A DNA stretch of 64,000 bases from Dasypus novemcinctus (GCF_030445035.2 NC_080699.1:10292001-10356000); one strand, 5' to 3'. Positions 21,480 to 33,876 are shown, counted from the first letter of the stretch. Program-made: numbers and translations. The notes: a model not told the origin generated them from the letters alone.

Positions 21480-24400
21480 ATACTCCATCATCTCACCCAA
21501 CAGGTTTCCTCCTTGCATTCTGCAATTAATTCAATACTTGAAACCTCAAAAAAACATGAACTCACAATTAAAATAAGAAAACTTCTATCCTAAGAAAATA
21601 AGTCACCTTGAGGAGATCAGCAGAAACAACTAGCAAAAGATTTGGACCTCCCAGAACTACAGACAATGATCTATCTCATTATATAGATGTATATTAAAAG
21701 TGTAAAAAAGAAAAGGAAAAATTAAAGTTGAATAAAAACCTCTACTATAAAAGATAACTAGGTATTTTTTAAAACAAACCAGATAAAAGAAGCTAACAAT
21801 ATAATTACTGAAATTAAAAATCCAGCATCTAGGTTAAATTAGAGATTATACACTAAAGCTCCAGTTTGGAGAAATTTTCCAGAAAACAACATAGAGAGAC
21901 AAGGAGATAGGAACATGGAAAAATAAAATAAAAGTTTGAGACATGGAAAATAAAATGAGACCATCCTAGTATATATCTAACTGGAGCCTGTATTAGTCAA
22001 TCAAATATGGTACTGATGCAAAGTTCCAGAAATCTACTGGCCTTTATAAAGGATATTTATTTGGGGTAAAAGTTTACAAGACCCTAAAGAGTCCAACTCA
22101 AGCTTAGTTCCTCACTAAAGTCTGTTGCCACATGTTGGCACAAGATGGTGGGTGACATCTGTGAGGGTTCAGCCTTCCTCTTAAGGCTCTGTGGGCCCAG
22201 CTGCTTCCCATCTCAACTGTAGGGTTCATTTCTTTCTGGGCCTGCTCAGCTGCTCAGTGCTCTGGTCTCTTCAGCTGCAAACTATCAGGTTTCTTTCCCC
22301 AGAACCACAGGATCAAAGCTCTCTTCCTGTGTGTGTCTCTCTGTGTATCTGCTTCTGTCTCCTTGACTGAATGTCCATTTATATAGCCCACCAGTGGGGA
22401 GGCCTCAACCCTGAGTCACCCTCTACTGAAGTGGCTGAATCAAAACCCTAATCTTAACCTAATTTAATCAAAGACAACTCAGCTGAATCTAATACAATCA
22501 GAAGGTATCATGCCAAGAAGAACAGCCAAGTTTACAAACAATCCTCTTAAATAGATTCAAAACAATACCAAACTGGCACTGTACCCTAGAAGAAAAATAG
22601 AGAAACAGTAGGCAAGACAATATTGAAAGAGATAATGGTCAAGAATATTTTAGAACAGAGAAAAAAAATATAAATATACAAATACTAGAAGAATAATCTC
22701 TTTCAAGCAGGATAAATAAAAAGAAATTAACACTTAAAACATATTATTTAGGAAAAAAAATGTATCATATTAATGTAAAAAGAGTAAAACCTTAAAATCA
22801 CCCAGAAGAAAGACAACGTATCACAAGGGAATATTGTTTAGAATAGCACAAGACTTTACAAGAAAGCAATGGTGGCATGAAGACAGTAGAATTCTATCTT
22901 TTAAGTGCTGAAAATGAACAAAAAGAAATGCTTTACACTAGATTCTTGAACCTAACAGAACTGTCTTAGAAAAAAGGGCTAAACATCTTTTCTGTAACTA
23001 AAAATGGAGTCAGCCAACAAAACACTTTTCTAAAAGAATTTAATTAAAACAATACATCTTACGAATAAAATGAAAGACGATGATCCCATTAGGAAGATTT
23101 AAGACTAAAGAAACAAATGGTGAAAAAGAAATTGTTATATATGTAGAAAAGTATAAAAGAAAATATTTTTTCTATACAATTAATAATGGTTTTTATTGTA
23201 ATATAGCATCTTATTTGTGATATTATTAAAAGATAACTAAAGTTTTAAAAAATAAGGCTGATTTAGGTCAGGAGGTATGACATTGGTTAGCTTTTTTATC
23301 ATCCTCCTTTGTTCAGACAAAGTGTTATTAAGATACTGAAAAACTTTAGAAATCAATAAGTTGTGAATGGAATTTTAAAGGTATCTCCTAGAAGTGTAGA
23401 GTCAATGTACAATTTCTAAAGCAGTAGAGACCAGAAGAAATGAAAGAACAACAATAAAAATAAATAAATTTGATAAAATCCAAGGAGCTAAACACAGAAC
23501 AGGAAAAGTAGAAATGACAAAGAGACTATATACATGTATACATAGACATATGTATAATATATGTATATAATGTGAGTATCTGAATAAAATATAATATACA
23601 TGGGACTGAACTTTCCAGGTATAAGACAGTGTTAGAATGAATTTTAAAAACTAAACTATATTCTATTTACAAAACTGCACAGGGAGTTAACAAAAAGCAG
23701 TTGCTGAAGCCTTTTAATGAACTGGTGTCATAGAGACCATGTTCTCTAGTCATTTAAAGTTAAGGGCTAAAAGATGTAAAAAAATGGCCCTGATCCTCAT
23801 ATGCTTACACATTTTATAAACATGTATTTACTTTGGCCATGGTTGCATTTCCCCCCTTATTTTTGTTCTTGAGGACTTTTGGGTAGTGATGCCTGTTGAG
23901 CTTCAGGCTGAGAGGGGGTTTAGATTCTATGGGGCAGATGGAAAGAACTCTTTTGATTACAGCTACAGAAACGCTTTGCTTTTTAGGATGGGTAAGATGT
24001 TATTACTAGAGGGAAATCTGAAAGGGGGGGAAGAGTGTGATATATGGGAATCCCCTGTATTTTCGATATAACTTTTTTATAATCTAAAACTTGTTTAAAA
24101 ATAAGGTTAAAAGATATTTAATATCATTTCGGTGAAATCACAAATCATAATGGAGATTTAAAAATGACTTGAAACAGTATAACTAATGTAATAATGACAA
24201 AACCTCTGACACAACAAAAGTGGTGTTTAAGGAAAATATATAACTTTAATGGTTAAAACATAATGATTGAAAACCAATAAATTAATGGTCCAAATTCAGT
24301 TATTTTAAAAGAATTAAAATAGTACATAAACCCAAGTAATTAGGAAAAAGAATACAACAAAGCTGTATAGAGAAACTGATGAAATTGAAATCAATGCTAC

Positions 24401-24620
24401 ATAAGAAAATCACTCTGGTAAAGCAAATCCAAGTGAAGAGAGAGCAAGAGGGAGAGAAAACAATAATAAATAATAATAGGAATAATTACAGATATGATAA
24501 AAAATGAAAAGTTAATAGTAAGCTACTATAAAAGCTTCATGGCTATTACATAAGAAATATGAAGAGATGCTCAACTGCATTAGTTCTGAGAGAAATGAAA
24601 TTAAGACCCTTTTGAGAAAC
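21480..24620 (+). mobile_element. Old HAL1/LINE-1 sequence, interrupted
   Basis: A-rich sense strand throughout with HAL1/LINE-1 ORF1-type landmarks ('cacccagaagaaagacaacg' 22800, 'gaagacagtagaattctatc' 22878, 'cctaacagaactgtcttag' 22952). Its frames are fully decayed. A MaLR-type LTR sits at 21989-22578. The exact split between HAL1 and LINE-1 parts is not resolved. Confidence 0.5.
21989..22578 (-). mobile_element. MaLR-type solo LTR, older copy
   Basis: Minus-strand LTR ending ...ctgactaatAca-type (plus strand begins tgtattagtcaa), with AATAAA in reverse at about 22044-22052 next to a 'tttataaaggatatttattt' block. The same family occurs at 48158-48648. No clean 5-bp target duplication is visible. 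Confidence 0.6.
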
Positions 24621-24626
24621 TACTTG

Positions 24627-24994
24627 TGTTAGGTTGAATGATGTACCCCAGTTTACACCAGTTCTTCATCTTGATCAACTTTCCTGGGGGTGTGAGCCCA
24701 CTGTAAACAGGGTGTCTTGAGGATGTTATTTTAGTTAAAGTATGGCCCAACTAAACGAGGTTGGACCTGAATGCAGATTACTGGAGTCCCTTATGAGCTG
24801 GACATTCATGGACCCCTGAAGAGAAAGGAGAGGACACAGCCGTATGATGGAACTACCAGGAATCGAGCATTGCCTCCAGATCTAGGAGGATGTAAGACTT
24901 CTAACCCCTAAGATTGTGAGTCAATAAATTTCTGTTGTTTAAGCCAAAACCAGTTTGTGATATTTGTACTTGCAGCCCTGGAAAACTAAGATAC
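24627..24994 (+). mobile_element. MaLR (MLT1/MST-like) LTR
   Basis: Begins tgttaggttgaatgatgtac, carries 'gtgtgagcccactgtaaaca', 'gttattttagttaaagtatg', 'gactggagtccctt'-like and 'gtcaataaatttctgttg' (AATAAA) segments and ends near 'aaaactaagata'. This is the recognised order of MaLR LTRs. Inserted in old LINE-1 sequence. Confidence 0.75.
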
Positions 24995-25430
24995 TAGTCA
25001 ATAATTAAGATATCTCCCTTGGAGAGTAAGAGTGTTCAAACTGGAAAACACTTTGGGATGGGACACAAATTGGGTTGCTACCTACATCTGTGCTTGCAAA
25101 ATTTCAATTCTAAGATCCCAAATAAACGCCTTTATATTTTGCTTTGGAAAAAAAACAACTTTGGCATTCATTTGTAAAGATAAAGATGAGTATGCAAATT
25201 TGTTACTATCCAGTAATTCCTATGCTAGACAAATATCATAAATGTATCCATGAATTTACATGCTAAGAGAAATATGCAAGAAAAAAAATGGAAACAATGC
25301 CTCAGGGTGCTATCATTCACACATTGTACAGCACTGCAAATATACAAGAGAACCGCAATATATGAAATGATCATTGCAGAGAATCTTAAGTGAAAAGGCA
25401 AGCTGTAGAAGACAAAGGAGCAGTGTACCA
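24995..25430 (+). mobile_element. Old LINE-1 ORF2/3' fragment
   Basis: Continuation of the LINE-1 to the left of the LTR (24540-24620 has 'agatgctcaactgcattag'). 'agtaattcctatgctagaca' and 'acattgtacagcactgcaaa' are worn ORF2 C-terminal landmarks. Confidence 0.5.
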
Positions 25431-25547
25431 GCAGCTTGAATGTTGGGGTAATATTCTAATTATTAGGTCAGTGGGATCATTGATGTTAATTTCCTTACTA
25501 TAATTCTTGTCTAATCATTACGTTTTTTTACCAAACAAAAAGCAAAC

Positions 25548-25553
25548 TTTATT
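25548..25553 (-). terminator. Polyadenylation signal at the retrocopy 3' end
   Basis: AATAAA on the minus strand, 18 nt before a 7-A tail and the 7-bp duplication: the expected layout of a retrotransposed mRNA end. Confidence 0.65.
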
Positions 25554-26634
25554 CCAACAGCATTTCCAAAAAAGCACTTTAATTCTGAAACACTTAAGAC
25601 ATTTCATGAAACTCATATAGTCAAAAAATTTAAAATATCAAACAAAAATAGCTTTCTGTGCTTAACTACTTTTATTAAAGCAACTTTAAAAAAGGAAACA
25701 TATTGAGACTCCCATGCAATTTGGGAGCCATTTAGGCAATCAAGTATTTAATAATAAGCAAAAGGACAGCATTAAAAACTAGAAATGCTCAAATTAGGGA
25801 AAACGACTTTTCAAGGCCTGATATGCATTGGTTTGCACAGAAAAAAAACAACAACATACAGAAATATTGTATTCATTTTTAAGAAAAAGGCAACCAGATC
25901 TGAATGTTTAACCTTTCCTCCAGTGCACGCTCCTGCCCACCCCTCACGTCGCCTTCACGTAACGACTGCCTGCCCCTCACACTGCAGCTCTTCCCCCACC
26001 CTGGGCCAGCGTTAGCGCAACACGACTGGCTTAGTGTGAAGCCTTCGAGATCCCACCTCATACATTTTCTCTCTACTACCCCGCTTTTCCCTCACCTGTT
26101 TGCATGTTTACCTTACCCTGAGCATTACCATAGTAACTGAGATTGAGAATTTCAGGCCTCCAAAGATGATTATATTCACAATTCTGTTTTCACCATAAGT
26201 TAAGATGAATATTGACGATTGAGACAAAAACACCAACTTTATCCCACCCAGAAATGCAACAAATAACACACTTTAACTAAAATAAGTACACACATTTGCT
26301 ACCACATAAAGATTGTGTTTCGACTGAGATGCACTCCGGCGGGCTCATTCTGTTAAAGACAGAATCTACACAGATTTCTGGTATCCTCAGACACGAAGAA
26401 AAGGATGCAACCCCCAAAGTGTCCTGTGTTCATGAGCCATCGGTGCCACATATGTAGCAGAAAGGTCACTTTTAAAGTTTTTCAGATGAACTTTTAAAAT
26501 CTTGACATAGCATTTGGCTACCATAAATTCTGTTCCATCTCTGTCAAGTTTAAGGAGTCTACAGGATAGTACAAAATCATTCCTGGCAATGTATTTGCAG
26601 TAGGATCTTCAAAGATGTAAGAGATGACAAGGAA

Positions 26635-26838
26635 GGGAGCTGAGGTGGCTCAAACGATGGAGACCCTCTTTCCCACATGGAAAGTCCCAGGTTCGGTACT
26701 TGGTGCCTCTGAAGAGATGGCGAGCAGACACAGAGAGCACAGAGCAAATGAACACAAGAGAGCAGACAGCGGGCACAAAACAACGGGGGCAGGGGAGGGA
26801 CGGGGGAATAAATAAATAAAAACAAATCTAAAAAAAAG
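26635..26838 (+). mobile_element. DAS SINE, monomeric
   Basis: Head ggagctgaggtggctcaaac with B-box-like ggttcggtactt near 26690, A-rich tail (aataaataaataaaaac). Perfect duplication tgacaaggaa at 26625-26634 and 26839-26848. Confidence 0.93.
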
Positions 26839-26999
26839 TGACAAGGAAATCCAAAGATAAAACATTTAAAAAACAGTAAAAATATTTGTTTTTAAATGCC
26901 ATATTTTTGAGACAGCAAAAACCAAAGCATTCTCCTTAGAATGCACAAAGGTGCATTTGAACTTAGATTTCTATAACCTGCATGGAGTGTAAAGAAAAA

Positions 27000-27172
27000 A
27001 AGCAATATCGTAGGGTAATAAAAAAAGCTTGGGTTATGGATGGTGGTTGTGGCAGCATAACATTGTGAATACACTACCACTGAATTGTACACTTAAAAAA
27101 CGGCTGAAGTGGGAGACTGTTATATATATACATATATGTTACTACGATAACATAAAAACGTGGTGTCCAGCA
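27000..27172 (+). mobile_element. LINE-1 3' end fragment
   Basis: 'gggttatggatggtggttgt', 'cattgtgaatacactaccac', 'tgaattgtacacttaaaaaa' and an A-rich end are the standard LINE-1 3' terminus. It runs opposite to the retrocopy around it, so it is probably a later insertion. Confidence 0.65.
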
Positions 27173-29116
27173 ATTAAAAAATAAAAATAGGAAGCCCATA
27201 GAACCAAGGCCCAGTGGAGTTCATTCCCAGGTCAAGGGTATCACTCCAAGCTGCCTCACCTGCCATGTCCTGGGCCACCCAGACATGCCCGCGAGGGCTC
27301 AGAGACACACACGTGTGAAGGAGGGAGTCGGGCACCACGGTACCGTCCCCACTCATTTCTGAACCTCAATTCCTTTCAAAGCCTGGCTATTTAATAGGAC
27401 AAAGGATGCTACTCACATTTATTTGGTGTCACACTTTTGAGAAATCTCTAAATCTGCATCTTCGTTTCTAAAATAAATTGCTATTTCTAGCACAGATTGT
27501 CAAACATAACTGCAGTATAGCTATTTAGCTTCATTACTGTCAGACAAATGTTTGAAAACGTTTTCCAATCCTTTGCAGTTGGAAGATACGGCCTTTAGAG
27601 GTGAACAGCCCTTTTGGACTACGTGCTCATGAGCTTTGAGCAAACTATCAACTGAGGCCCTGATTTTATTTTGGTGGGTATATGCACATTTTCACACACA
27701 GTTATCTAGAATGATGGAAAACTGGTGATAAGAAATTTAATTTCTCTATGCCATGTCTGCTGCAGGAAAATAATTTGGTGGGTTTTAAAAAAAGGGATAA
27801 ACCACTTCTCTAGGATGTTTTTCGCTTTTATTATTCATCTGATTGGTGTATGAGACATTTTGCCTTTTTATCCGTAATACTTTGAAAGGATATCTTTGAC
27901 AAATAAATTTTCATCTCCGTTAGGTGAGGAATCAATATACTGGCTATTACCAACTCCTAAATTTAAAATAGCTTTTCAAATAAATCTTATACTCCCAAAC
28001 TCTCATTATTTTAATGATCCAATTATAAACGTGGGTTCCCAAAATGTCAAAATTGTAAAAGCCTCTGTTTCTAAGAGTAACATAAAAAGATAGCTAATAC
28101 TGTGTGGTGGAAGTTCTCTTGAGTTGTTTTTCCCTCCTGTAGCATTTAGAAACCAAAGGGAAAAAATCTGGACTCATTAATAGTCTTCCAAAATAAAATC
28201 TTTTGGAAGTGGTTTTGTCTTAAGGAAAAATCCTAGGGAGCAGAATACTCAATTTGATAAACTAATTATCAAGAAAATAAACACCAAAACCTGTCGGCAC
28301 CATTTCAAAGAAGGAGAGCTAACTAGAGTTTGCTCTATATGCAATTAATATGAAACTTCTTAACAGGATCAAAGGCCTATAACAAAATTTAAGTCCATAT
28401 TTTGGCAATAAAATAAAATGAAATCAATATGAGGATGCTTTAGAAGGGTTTAAGTTCACATTCAGAATGACATGGAAAAGGTTTAAACTTAGGAAGCAAA
28501 ATGGGATCTTTCGTTAGCTGCTTGATTTTGCCATGTCTAAATAGAAATGTTTGGATAATATCTCAATAGGAGCTTATTTTCAAAACTAAGCTATTTATCA
28601 TGAAAAACCTATCCTTTATAAGCTGTTTTTCTTCCCCTTTCGGCAGCGTTCTAATGTGCTCAAGTTGAATGAAGACTATCCCTTGCAACATCTCTGAAGA
28701 GCAGAGAAGAAACGGCTTAGGCAAAGTAAGCTAAGAATTCCAGGGCTCTGAAAGCCTTCTCTCTGGCTGGCCTTGATGACTTAGGTTTCAAGATAGAAGA
28801 TGAGAGTGTTTTGGGGAAAAGAATCACCTTGACTAATAGGTTTCCTGTCATGAGTCATCAGATAGAAAGCTGTTAATCAGACCATTATCCTAAAGCTCTT
28901 GGATAAAGACTCTTTTTAAAAAAAGAAAGCAAGCTTGAATGTTCCTATTGAATCCTTTTATTCTATCACTTCTATGTAAAGAAAACAGCTTTGCCCAGAG
29001 CTCACTTTGCCCTGGACTTTAACAACTTGAATGTGGACAATTAGATAGCAGGCCAAAAACCTGCATTCTTTTTAGGACTATTCAGTTGATAAATGGCACC
29101 TAACTAATGATTTCTT

Positions 29117-30009
29117 TCAGATAACCTTTAACGTGAGCTCATAAGTCACATGATTATGCCTCAAAACTTGAGGAATGGATGGCAATTCAGATGGGCACCT
29201 CTGAAAACATTTGTCAAGTTTCCTGTCCTGTTCTAGCCAGATTTTCTTTTTTTTCACTTTGGGGAAGATTAAAATTCTACACCAATCTGAGACTCCATGT
29301 GAATTTTTACAACATTAAGTGGAAAAAATAAGAACCCCAACATAGCACCCAATAGCCCTCCACAGATAAAATCATTGGCCAAGTGAGCACCGTGAGTCAT
29401 TGCAGTAGGCAAATACTCCTTAATGGGACCTTGGGGTCAAAAAAAGGAACATTGCTGAATCCATTATGGAAAAGAATGGACAGTAAACTTCGATCATACT
29501 CTCCAATTCCCTGGGATTTCAGTGCCCTAAAAGCCTGGTAAGTGTTTGTAAATTTGTCATGATGCTCATGGTCTTGAAGGAATGTCTGAACTCTTTCAAA
29601 TGGAGTGATTATTGCTTCTGTTGTCCCTGTGAGCACTGCTACCATGCAAGAGTTACAAACTCTGGGGTGCTGACAAGCTTATGGAGAAGGCAAGTAAAAT
29701 CCTCACACAGACCAAGCCTAAGTGCCAGAGATGTTGTCTTCAGCATTAATGAGGGAAGGATTCCACAAACAAGTTTCCGAATGCCTCCCTCCTCAACTGA
29801 TGTATTGCATCCCGGGTTTTGATTCCATATAGTTGTTGCTGTAAGAGGACATTCTGGATAGGAAAAGTGGTTGCTGTATAGTTGAACGCTGTGCAGCAGC
29901 CATACAAGTAATGCTTCATTCCACAGGCTTCTGTAACAGGAGGTGATAGAGCTTGTTTTGAAGATGGTACGACTGGTCGCCTCTTTTCATGGGCTTCTGA
30001 ATCCATCAT
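29117..30009 (-). pseudogene. SLC25A51: SLC25A51 coding region, inactivated
   Basis: Residues from MMDSEAHEKRRPVV onward match the SLC25A51 N-terminus. Carrier signatures remain: FPIQNVLLQQQLYG (helix 1 motif), [11 protein letters not shown] (helix 3), [15 protein letters not shown] (helix 5), and the end TYELTLKVI before the stop at 29117-29119. Length is 893 nt against 894 expected. It is broken by single-base losses near 29764-29772 (after about 78 codons), near 29640-29655 and near 29431-29445, by a nonsense TAA at 29269-29271 and by further shifts beyond. Two separate frames (29746-30009 and 29397-29645) are the pieces. SLC25A52 is itself a retrocopy in primates, so SLC25A51 is the likelier parent. 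Confidence 0.92.
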
Positions 30010-30014
30010 GTTGC

Positions 30015-30107
30015 TTAAAAATTTTCTTCTTCATGAAGGATTTCTTTAACCTGTGACACCATCTGGACTGATGGTAGCTTTCTGATATCTCCCTCAATTT
30101 CATCCAT
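30015..30107 (-). other. Upstream ORF in the retrocopied SLC25A51 5' UTR, 30 codons
   Basis: An ATG at 30107 opens a 30-residue acidic peptide (begins MDEIEGDIRK, ends HEEENF) that stops at 30015, five bases before the ATG of the carrier frame at 30009. It is uninterrupted although the main frame is destroyed. It reflects the parent mRNA's 5' leader. Whether it is translated or conserved in the parent is not known to me. Confidence 0.5.
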
Positions 30108-30207
30108 TGTTCACACCTGTTAAGTTCTCTCTTCTGGAGGCAATTGTGGTAACCGAATTTCTCAATGCCACCAGCGTCCGGTAGCCGCCTACCTGCCTGG
30201 TCATTAC

Positions 30208-31200
30208 ATATTTTAAAAATAAAATAATGTTAATAGAAATTTCTGAGACTTAAGATAATGGGGCAATCACTTCATAATATAGTATGTGACAAATAAACGT
30301 TAGTGTCTAGTCATTTTTTCCTCAGGGTTCTATAATTTTTTAACTCTATCAGTAAAAATAACTTTGTGCCTATACTACAAACACATTTTTCTGTAAGTCT
30401 TATTAGTATTACTATTGCACTAACTAAACTGTAACAATATTTCCATACATTATGAATATATACAAAAATAGACTTCAAACCATGTGATAGAGTATTTTAA
30501 AATCAGTAAGTTTTAGATATTAGTGAGACATAGTCAATAATAGTGGATGTAGTAAATTAATATATTTAATGATGCTCTCGGTACTGTAAAACATTTTTGT
30601 TTAACTTCTTTATAGAATGTTTAGATTTATTGTTACAATTTCATAAATTTGCTGATCAAAAAGATCTTTTAGAAGAAAGAGAAGCAGCAACTCTTCCCAT
30701 TTTTTTGCCTGTCTTTGCATTATTAGTAATTATCTTTAATGAGCAGTTTCTTTGTAAAATTAAGTGCCCATTTGGGGAGAGTTAATTTTTATTAAACCAG
30801 ATGAAAATATCCATCAATCTATTTAATGGCTCACAGTGTGTGGCTCCAGGCTGAAAACATGACCATATGACAGCACCGACGTCTTCAGGAGCAAACACTC
30901 TTCATGACTGTAATGGGACGTGGGTTCATCCCAAATGCAGAGACAGGGTGTGAGAGTTAATCTGAATATTAAATGTTAGCAAACATTCATTTTTTAAAAA
31001 TTTAGCTATTTTAAGTTCTAGTGTTTTTTCCCTGCACCCAAATGATTGTTTGCATAGCCTAACTTTGGGTTTATTAACTTCATAAAGGTGTAACTTTCAT
31101 GGGCCAATAAGACCAATAAGGACCATTCACCATCTAAGGCTCAGTGGGGTTATTTATATTTTGGGGAATCTTATAGCTTTCTTTTAAATTACCAATAGCA
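30208..31200. other. Unassigned non-coding stretch
   Basis: AT-rich. The 62-codon frame at 30597-30785 has no known domain. Confidence 0.5.
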
Positions 31201-31204
31201 TTGT

Positions 31205-31375
31205 ATACAGAGCCTGTTTGGTTAATGCATTTACTCACTCAACAACTATTTCTCAAACCCGCTGTGTTTCAGACAATGTGCTAGGATTTAAAGAAGAATC
31301 AGATATAACCCCTGGCCTTAAGAAGTTTTCATTCTAGTGGGGAAGAGATAAATGAATATAATGCGGTTTGCTTAG
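31205..31375 (+). mobile_element. L2/L3-type relic
   Basis: 'ttactcactcaacaactatt', 'cagacaatgtgctaggattt', 'taacccctggccttaagaag' and 'cattctagtggggaagag' follow the conserved L2/L3 segment. Confidence 0.7.
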
Positions 31376-31404
31376 CCCTGCTTGAGAGATAGTCCTGTAC
31401 TGCC

Positions 31405-31600
31405 ATGGAATTCATTTATTTCACAACTCTGTTCTGAGGTCAGCAGGACATTAATACCACCTCCATTACATAGATAAGAAAAGAGGTTAAGGGAATAATT
31501 CAAGGCCTCAACACTGTGCGATGACTGTCCTAGCCCAAGAGCTCAGGTGTCCTGATGTCTGGTCCAGCATCCTTTCCATTGTGCCTTACTCACTGCATGG
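31405..31600 (-). mobile_element. MIR
   Basis: Reverse-orientation MIR order: 'taccacctccattacataga', 'taagaaaagaggttaaggga', 'caaggcctcaacactgtgcg' and 'tccattgtgccttactcac'. Confidence 0.65.
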
Positions 31601-31758
31601 ATTTTCTCTACCTGGGTGTTTCTAAGATGTATGCTCTACCCTCCTTTTGAAATCCTGTATATTCTTTTCATTAGGATACAAATGAGGAAACAATAATAGA
31701 ACCACGTTGATAATGGTGGTGGGCACATGGGATTCTTTAGACTACTTTGTTGATTTAA

Positions 31759-31778
31759 ATATATATATATATATATAA
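31759..31778. repeat. (TA)n microsatellite
   Basis: Alternating AT run in AT-rich DNA. Confidence 0.8.
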
Positions 31779-31779
31779 A

Positions 31780-32805
31780 ACATTTTAAAATAACCATCTT
31801 GCATAAAGCTTAATGATAGCTCTTCAAAGTTTAGCCAAGTCATCATGAAGAGCTAAGTTCAGATAAGAAGGTATCATTAAAGATCCCTCTTGTGCCAGCT
31901 GGAAAAACCTGTTAGGCTATTTTACATCTTATTTTTATGAGGATACAATGGGCATCATCCATATTCTCCAACATTTGTGTTGAATATTAGCCAGTGCATT
32001 ATTAGCATATTTTCAGAAGTACTCAAGTTAGCCAGAATTTTTAAAAAGAATTGTTAATCACCTGAAAGAAATTGTAACCATTAATTAGCAGAGTGATTAT
32101 AGTAATGAAATTACCATAAAATTTAAAAAGCATGAAAAGCATTTCAAAAGCATATTCTATAAATTAACTTCAAGAATTAAAGAGTAGTGATGAATTCCAA
32201 TTAAAACCTAAAGTTCTATAAGTTTGAGTATAACCTTTTCTCATGACCTATTGCTTTATATTCTGTACAAGAGGGATTTTCAGGAGAGGATATTTCATTG
32301 GAAGTGTTTTAGCATCAAAACTTCCAAAACATCAATCTCTTCTACATTTTCTCACATCATTTGGGTGCATTCTTAAATCACCGGAAATGTTAAGTTGAGG
32401 TCATTATGATCTAGTGTGAAATAAATCACCACTGAAATAATTTTTTTCCAAAGCTTCATGAGCTTTTTATTGAAAGAAAGAATATCTGATAATGGAGAAG
32501 CCAAATGCCATCTTGCATTAGATTGATTTGGATTGAAGTAAACTATTAGCGCTCTCTGTTTCTTCCCCTACCCTTGCTCCAAAGGAAGCTTGGACCTTAA
32601 TTAAGAAAACATTGAGGACAATGAAATGGACATAAAAATGTGGCTACCTCTGGGCTGTTCCATAGTAGCTAGCCTGTTGCAGCTAGAATTTCCCTATTTG
32701 ACTGTTACTTATCTTTTCTCAACCAAAGTGTGTGAGTCTCATCAAGTTTCCTGTGTTCAAAATCTTGTCCTAAGACCAAATCCATGAAGAAAAATCAGGG
32801 CTCTC
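31780..32805. other. Unassigned non-coding stretch
   Basis: AT-rich, no family or exon recognised. Confidence 0.5.
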
Positions 32806-32809
32806 AAAG

Positions 32810-32960
32810 TATTTTGGTGTCAGAGTAGGGAAACCTTAAAGACCATCTCTTTTAACTGACATATTTCAGGTTAGGAAAGCACGTTCTGAGGGAAAATGCG
32901 CCTTTTGCCAAAACCTAGGACTAGAATTCAGGATTCTCTTATGTCAGGATAGTTTCTCCT
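32810..32960 (-). mobile_element. Ancient MIR/mammalian SINE relic
   Basis: 'gtagggaaaccttaaagacc', 'atatttcaggttaggaaagc' and 'aggactagaattcaggattc' match the reverse core of an old SINE like that at 1815-2000. Confidence 0.45.
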
Positions 32961-33472
32961 CTCTTGTTGCTTTTCACTCCTCCATTTTACTAACCACTGA
33001 ATGAATATTCCTTTAGTGCATGTATTTGTCAAAAAGACAGGACTGCAAATTCTTGGTTTTTATTCTTCCCTTTCAATTCCTCTCGCCTTTATTCGGATGT
33101 CATCATTGGATGTTGTTTTGTAGGCTTCTTGATAAGTGGAGAACAGCTTTTCCCCAACCCATCCCTGGCCTATCCACGGGAGAGTAACAAGGAGTAGCAC
33201 AAAGGAAATTCTCTTCCTGTTTCTTTTATCCTCTTCACCCCTCAAACACACGAGTCACCATAACCAAAACCCTACATGTCAACAAAAATCTGATTTGACC
33301 AACCAATATTTTTTAAAGGGGTTAGCTACAAACTTTCTAAAGTTTCTTTAGAGAATGAGTGATGAGTGATTGGAAGCAGCAGAGCCATTGCAAACACAAG
33401 ACAAGTCCACAATCTGATTGCAAATCGATGAACAAATAGGTTTATATTAGGTGTCTACAGACCTAATTTTGA

Positions 33473-33862
33473 GGGAAGTGGATTTGGCCCAACAGATAGG
33501 GCATCTGCCTACCACATGCGAGGTCCAGGGTTCAAACCCAGGGCCTCCTTGATCCTGTGGAGCTGACCCCTGCACAGAGATGATGTGCACAAGGAGTGCT
33601 GTGCCACGCAGGAGTGTCCCCCGTGTAGGGGAGCCCCCCACACAAGGAGTGTGCCCCATAAGGAGAGTGAAAAAAGCACAGCCTGCCCAGGAATGGTGCT
33701 GCACACATGGAGAGCTGACACAGCAAGGTGACGCAACAAAACAAGACTCAGATTCCGGGTGCCACTGACAAGAATACAAGTGGACACAGAAGAACACACA
33801 GGGAATGGACACAGAGAGCAGACAAGGGAGGAGGGGAAGAGGAGAGAAAAAAATAATAATAA
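33473..33862 (+). mobile_element. DAS SINE (DAS-III-like) with 14-bp target duplication
   Basis: Head gggaagtggatttggcccaa, B box ggttcaaacccag at 33529-33541, GC-rich body with repeated cacaaggagtg units, tail aaaaaaataataataa. Perfect duplication agacctaattttga at 33459-33472 and 33863-33876 indicates a young insertion. Opposite-strand frames of 70-121 codons are shadows of the SINE body and also appear in the copy at 19068-19491. Confidence 0.95.
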
Positions 33863-33876
33863 AGACCTAATTTTGA

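Larger units (their letters stand above)
25522..30200 (-). pseudogene. SLC25A51: Processed retrocopy of SLC25A51 mRNA, whole transcript
   Basis: The parent encodes the inner-membrane mitochondrial NAD+ carrier, a six-helix SLC25 protein of about 297 residues. Here the copy lies on the minus strand with 5' UTR (30010-30200), broken coding region (29117-30009), long 3' UTR, AATAAA (complement of 25548-25553), 18 nt, and a 7-base A-tail (25523-25529). Both ends are flanked by tcattac (25515-25521 and 30201-30207), a 7-bp target duplication that extends imperfectly into the A-rich side. No introns are seen. A DAS SINE (26635-26838) and possibly a LINE-1 end (27000-27170) inserted later. That the entire 3' UTR belongs to the same transcript is inferred from the end structure; the coding part is secure. 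Confidence 0.75.

Noticed and set aside
29559-29822. 87-codon plus frame
   Set aside because: Antisense to the SLC25A51 pseudogene.
33447-33812. Minus frame of 121 codons resembling one at 19055-19408
   Set aside because: The similarity is explained by both lying antisense to the same DAS SINE subfamily.
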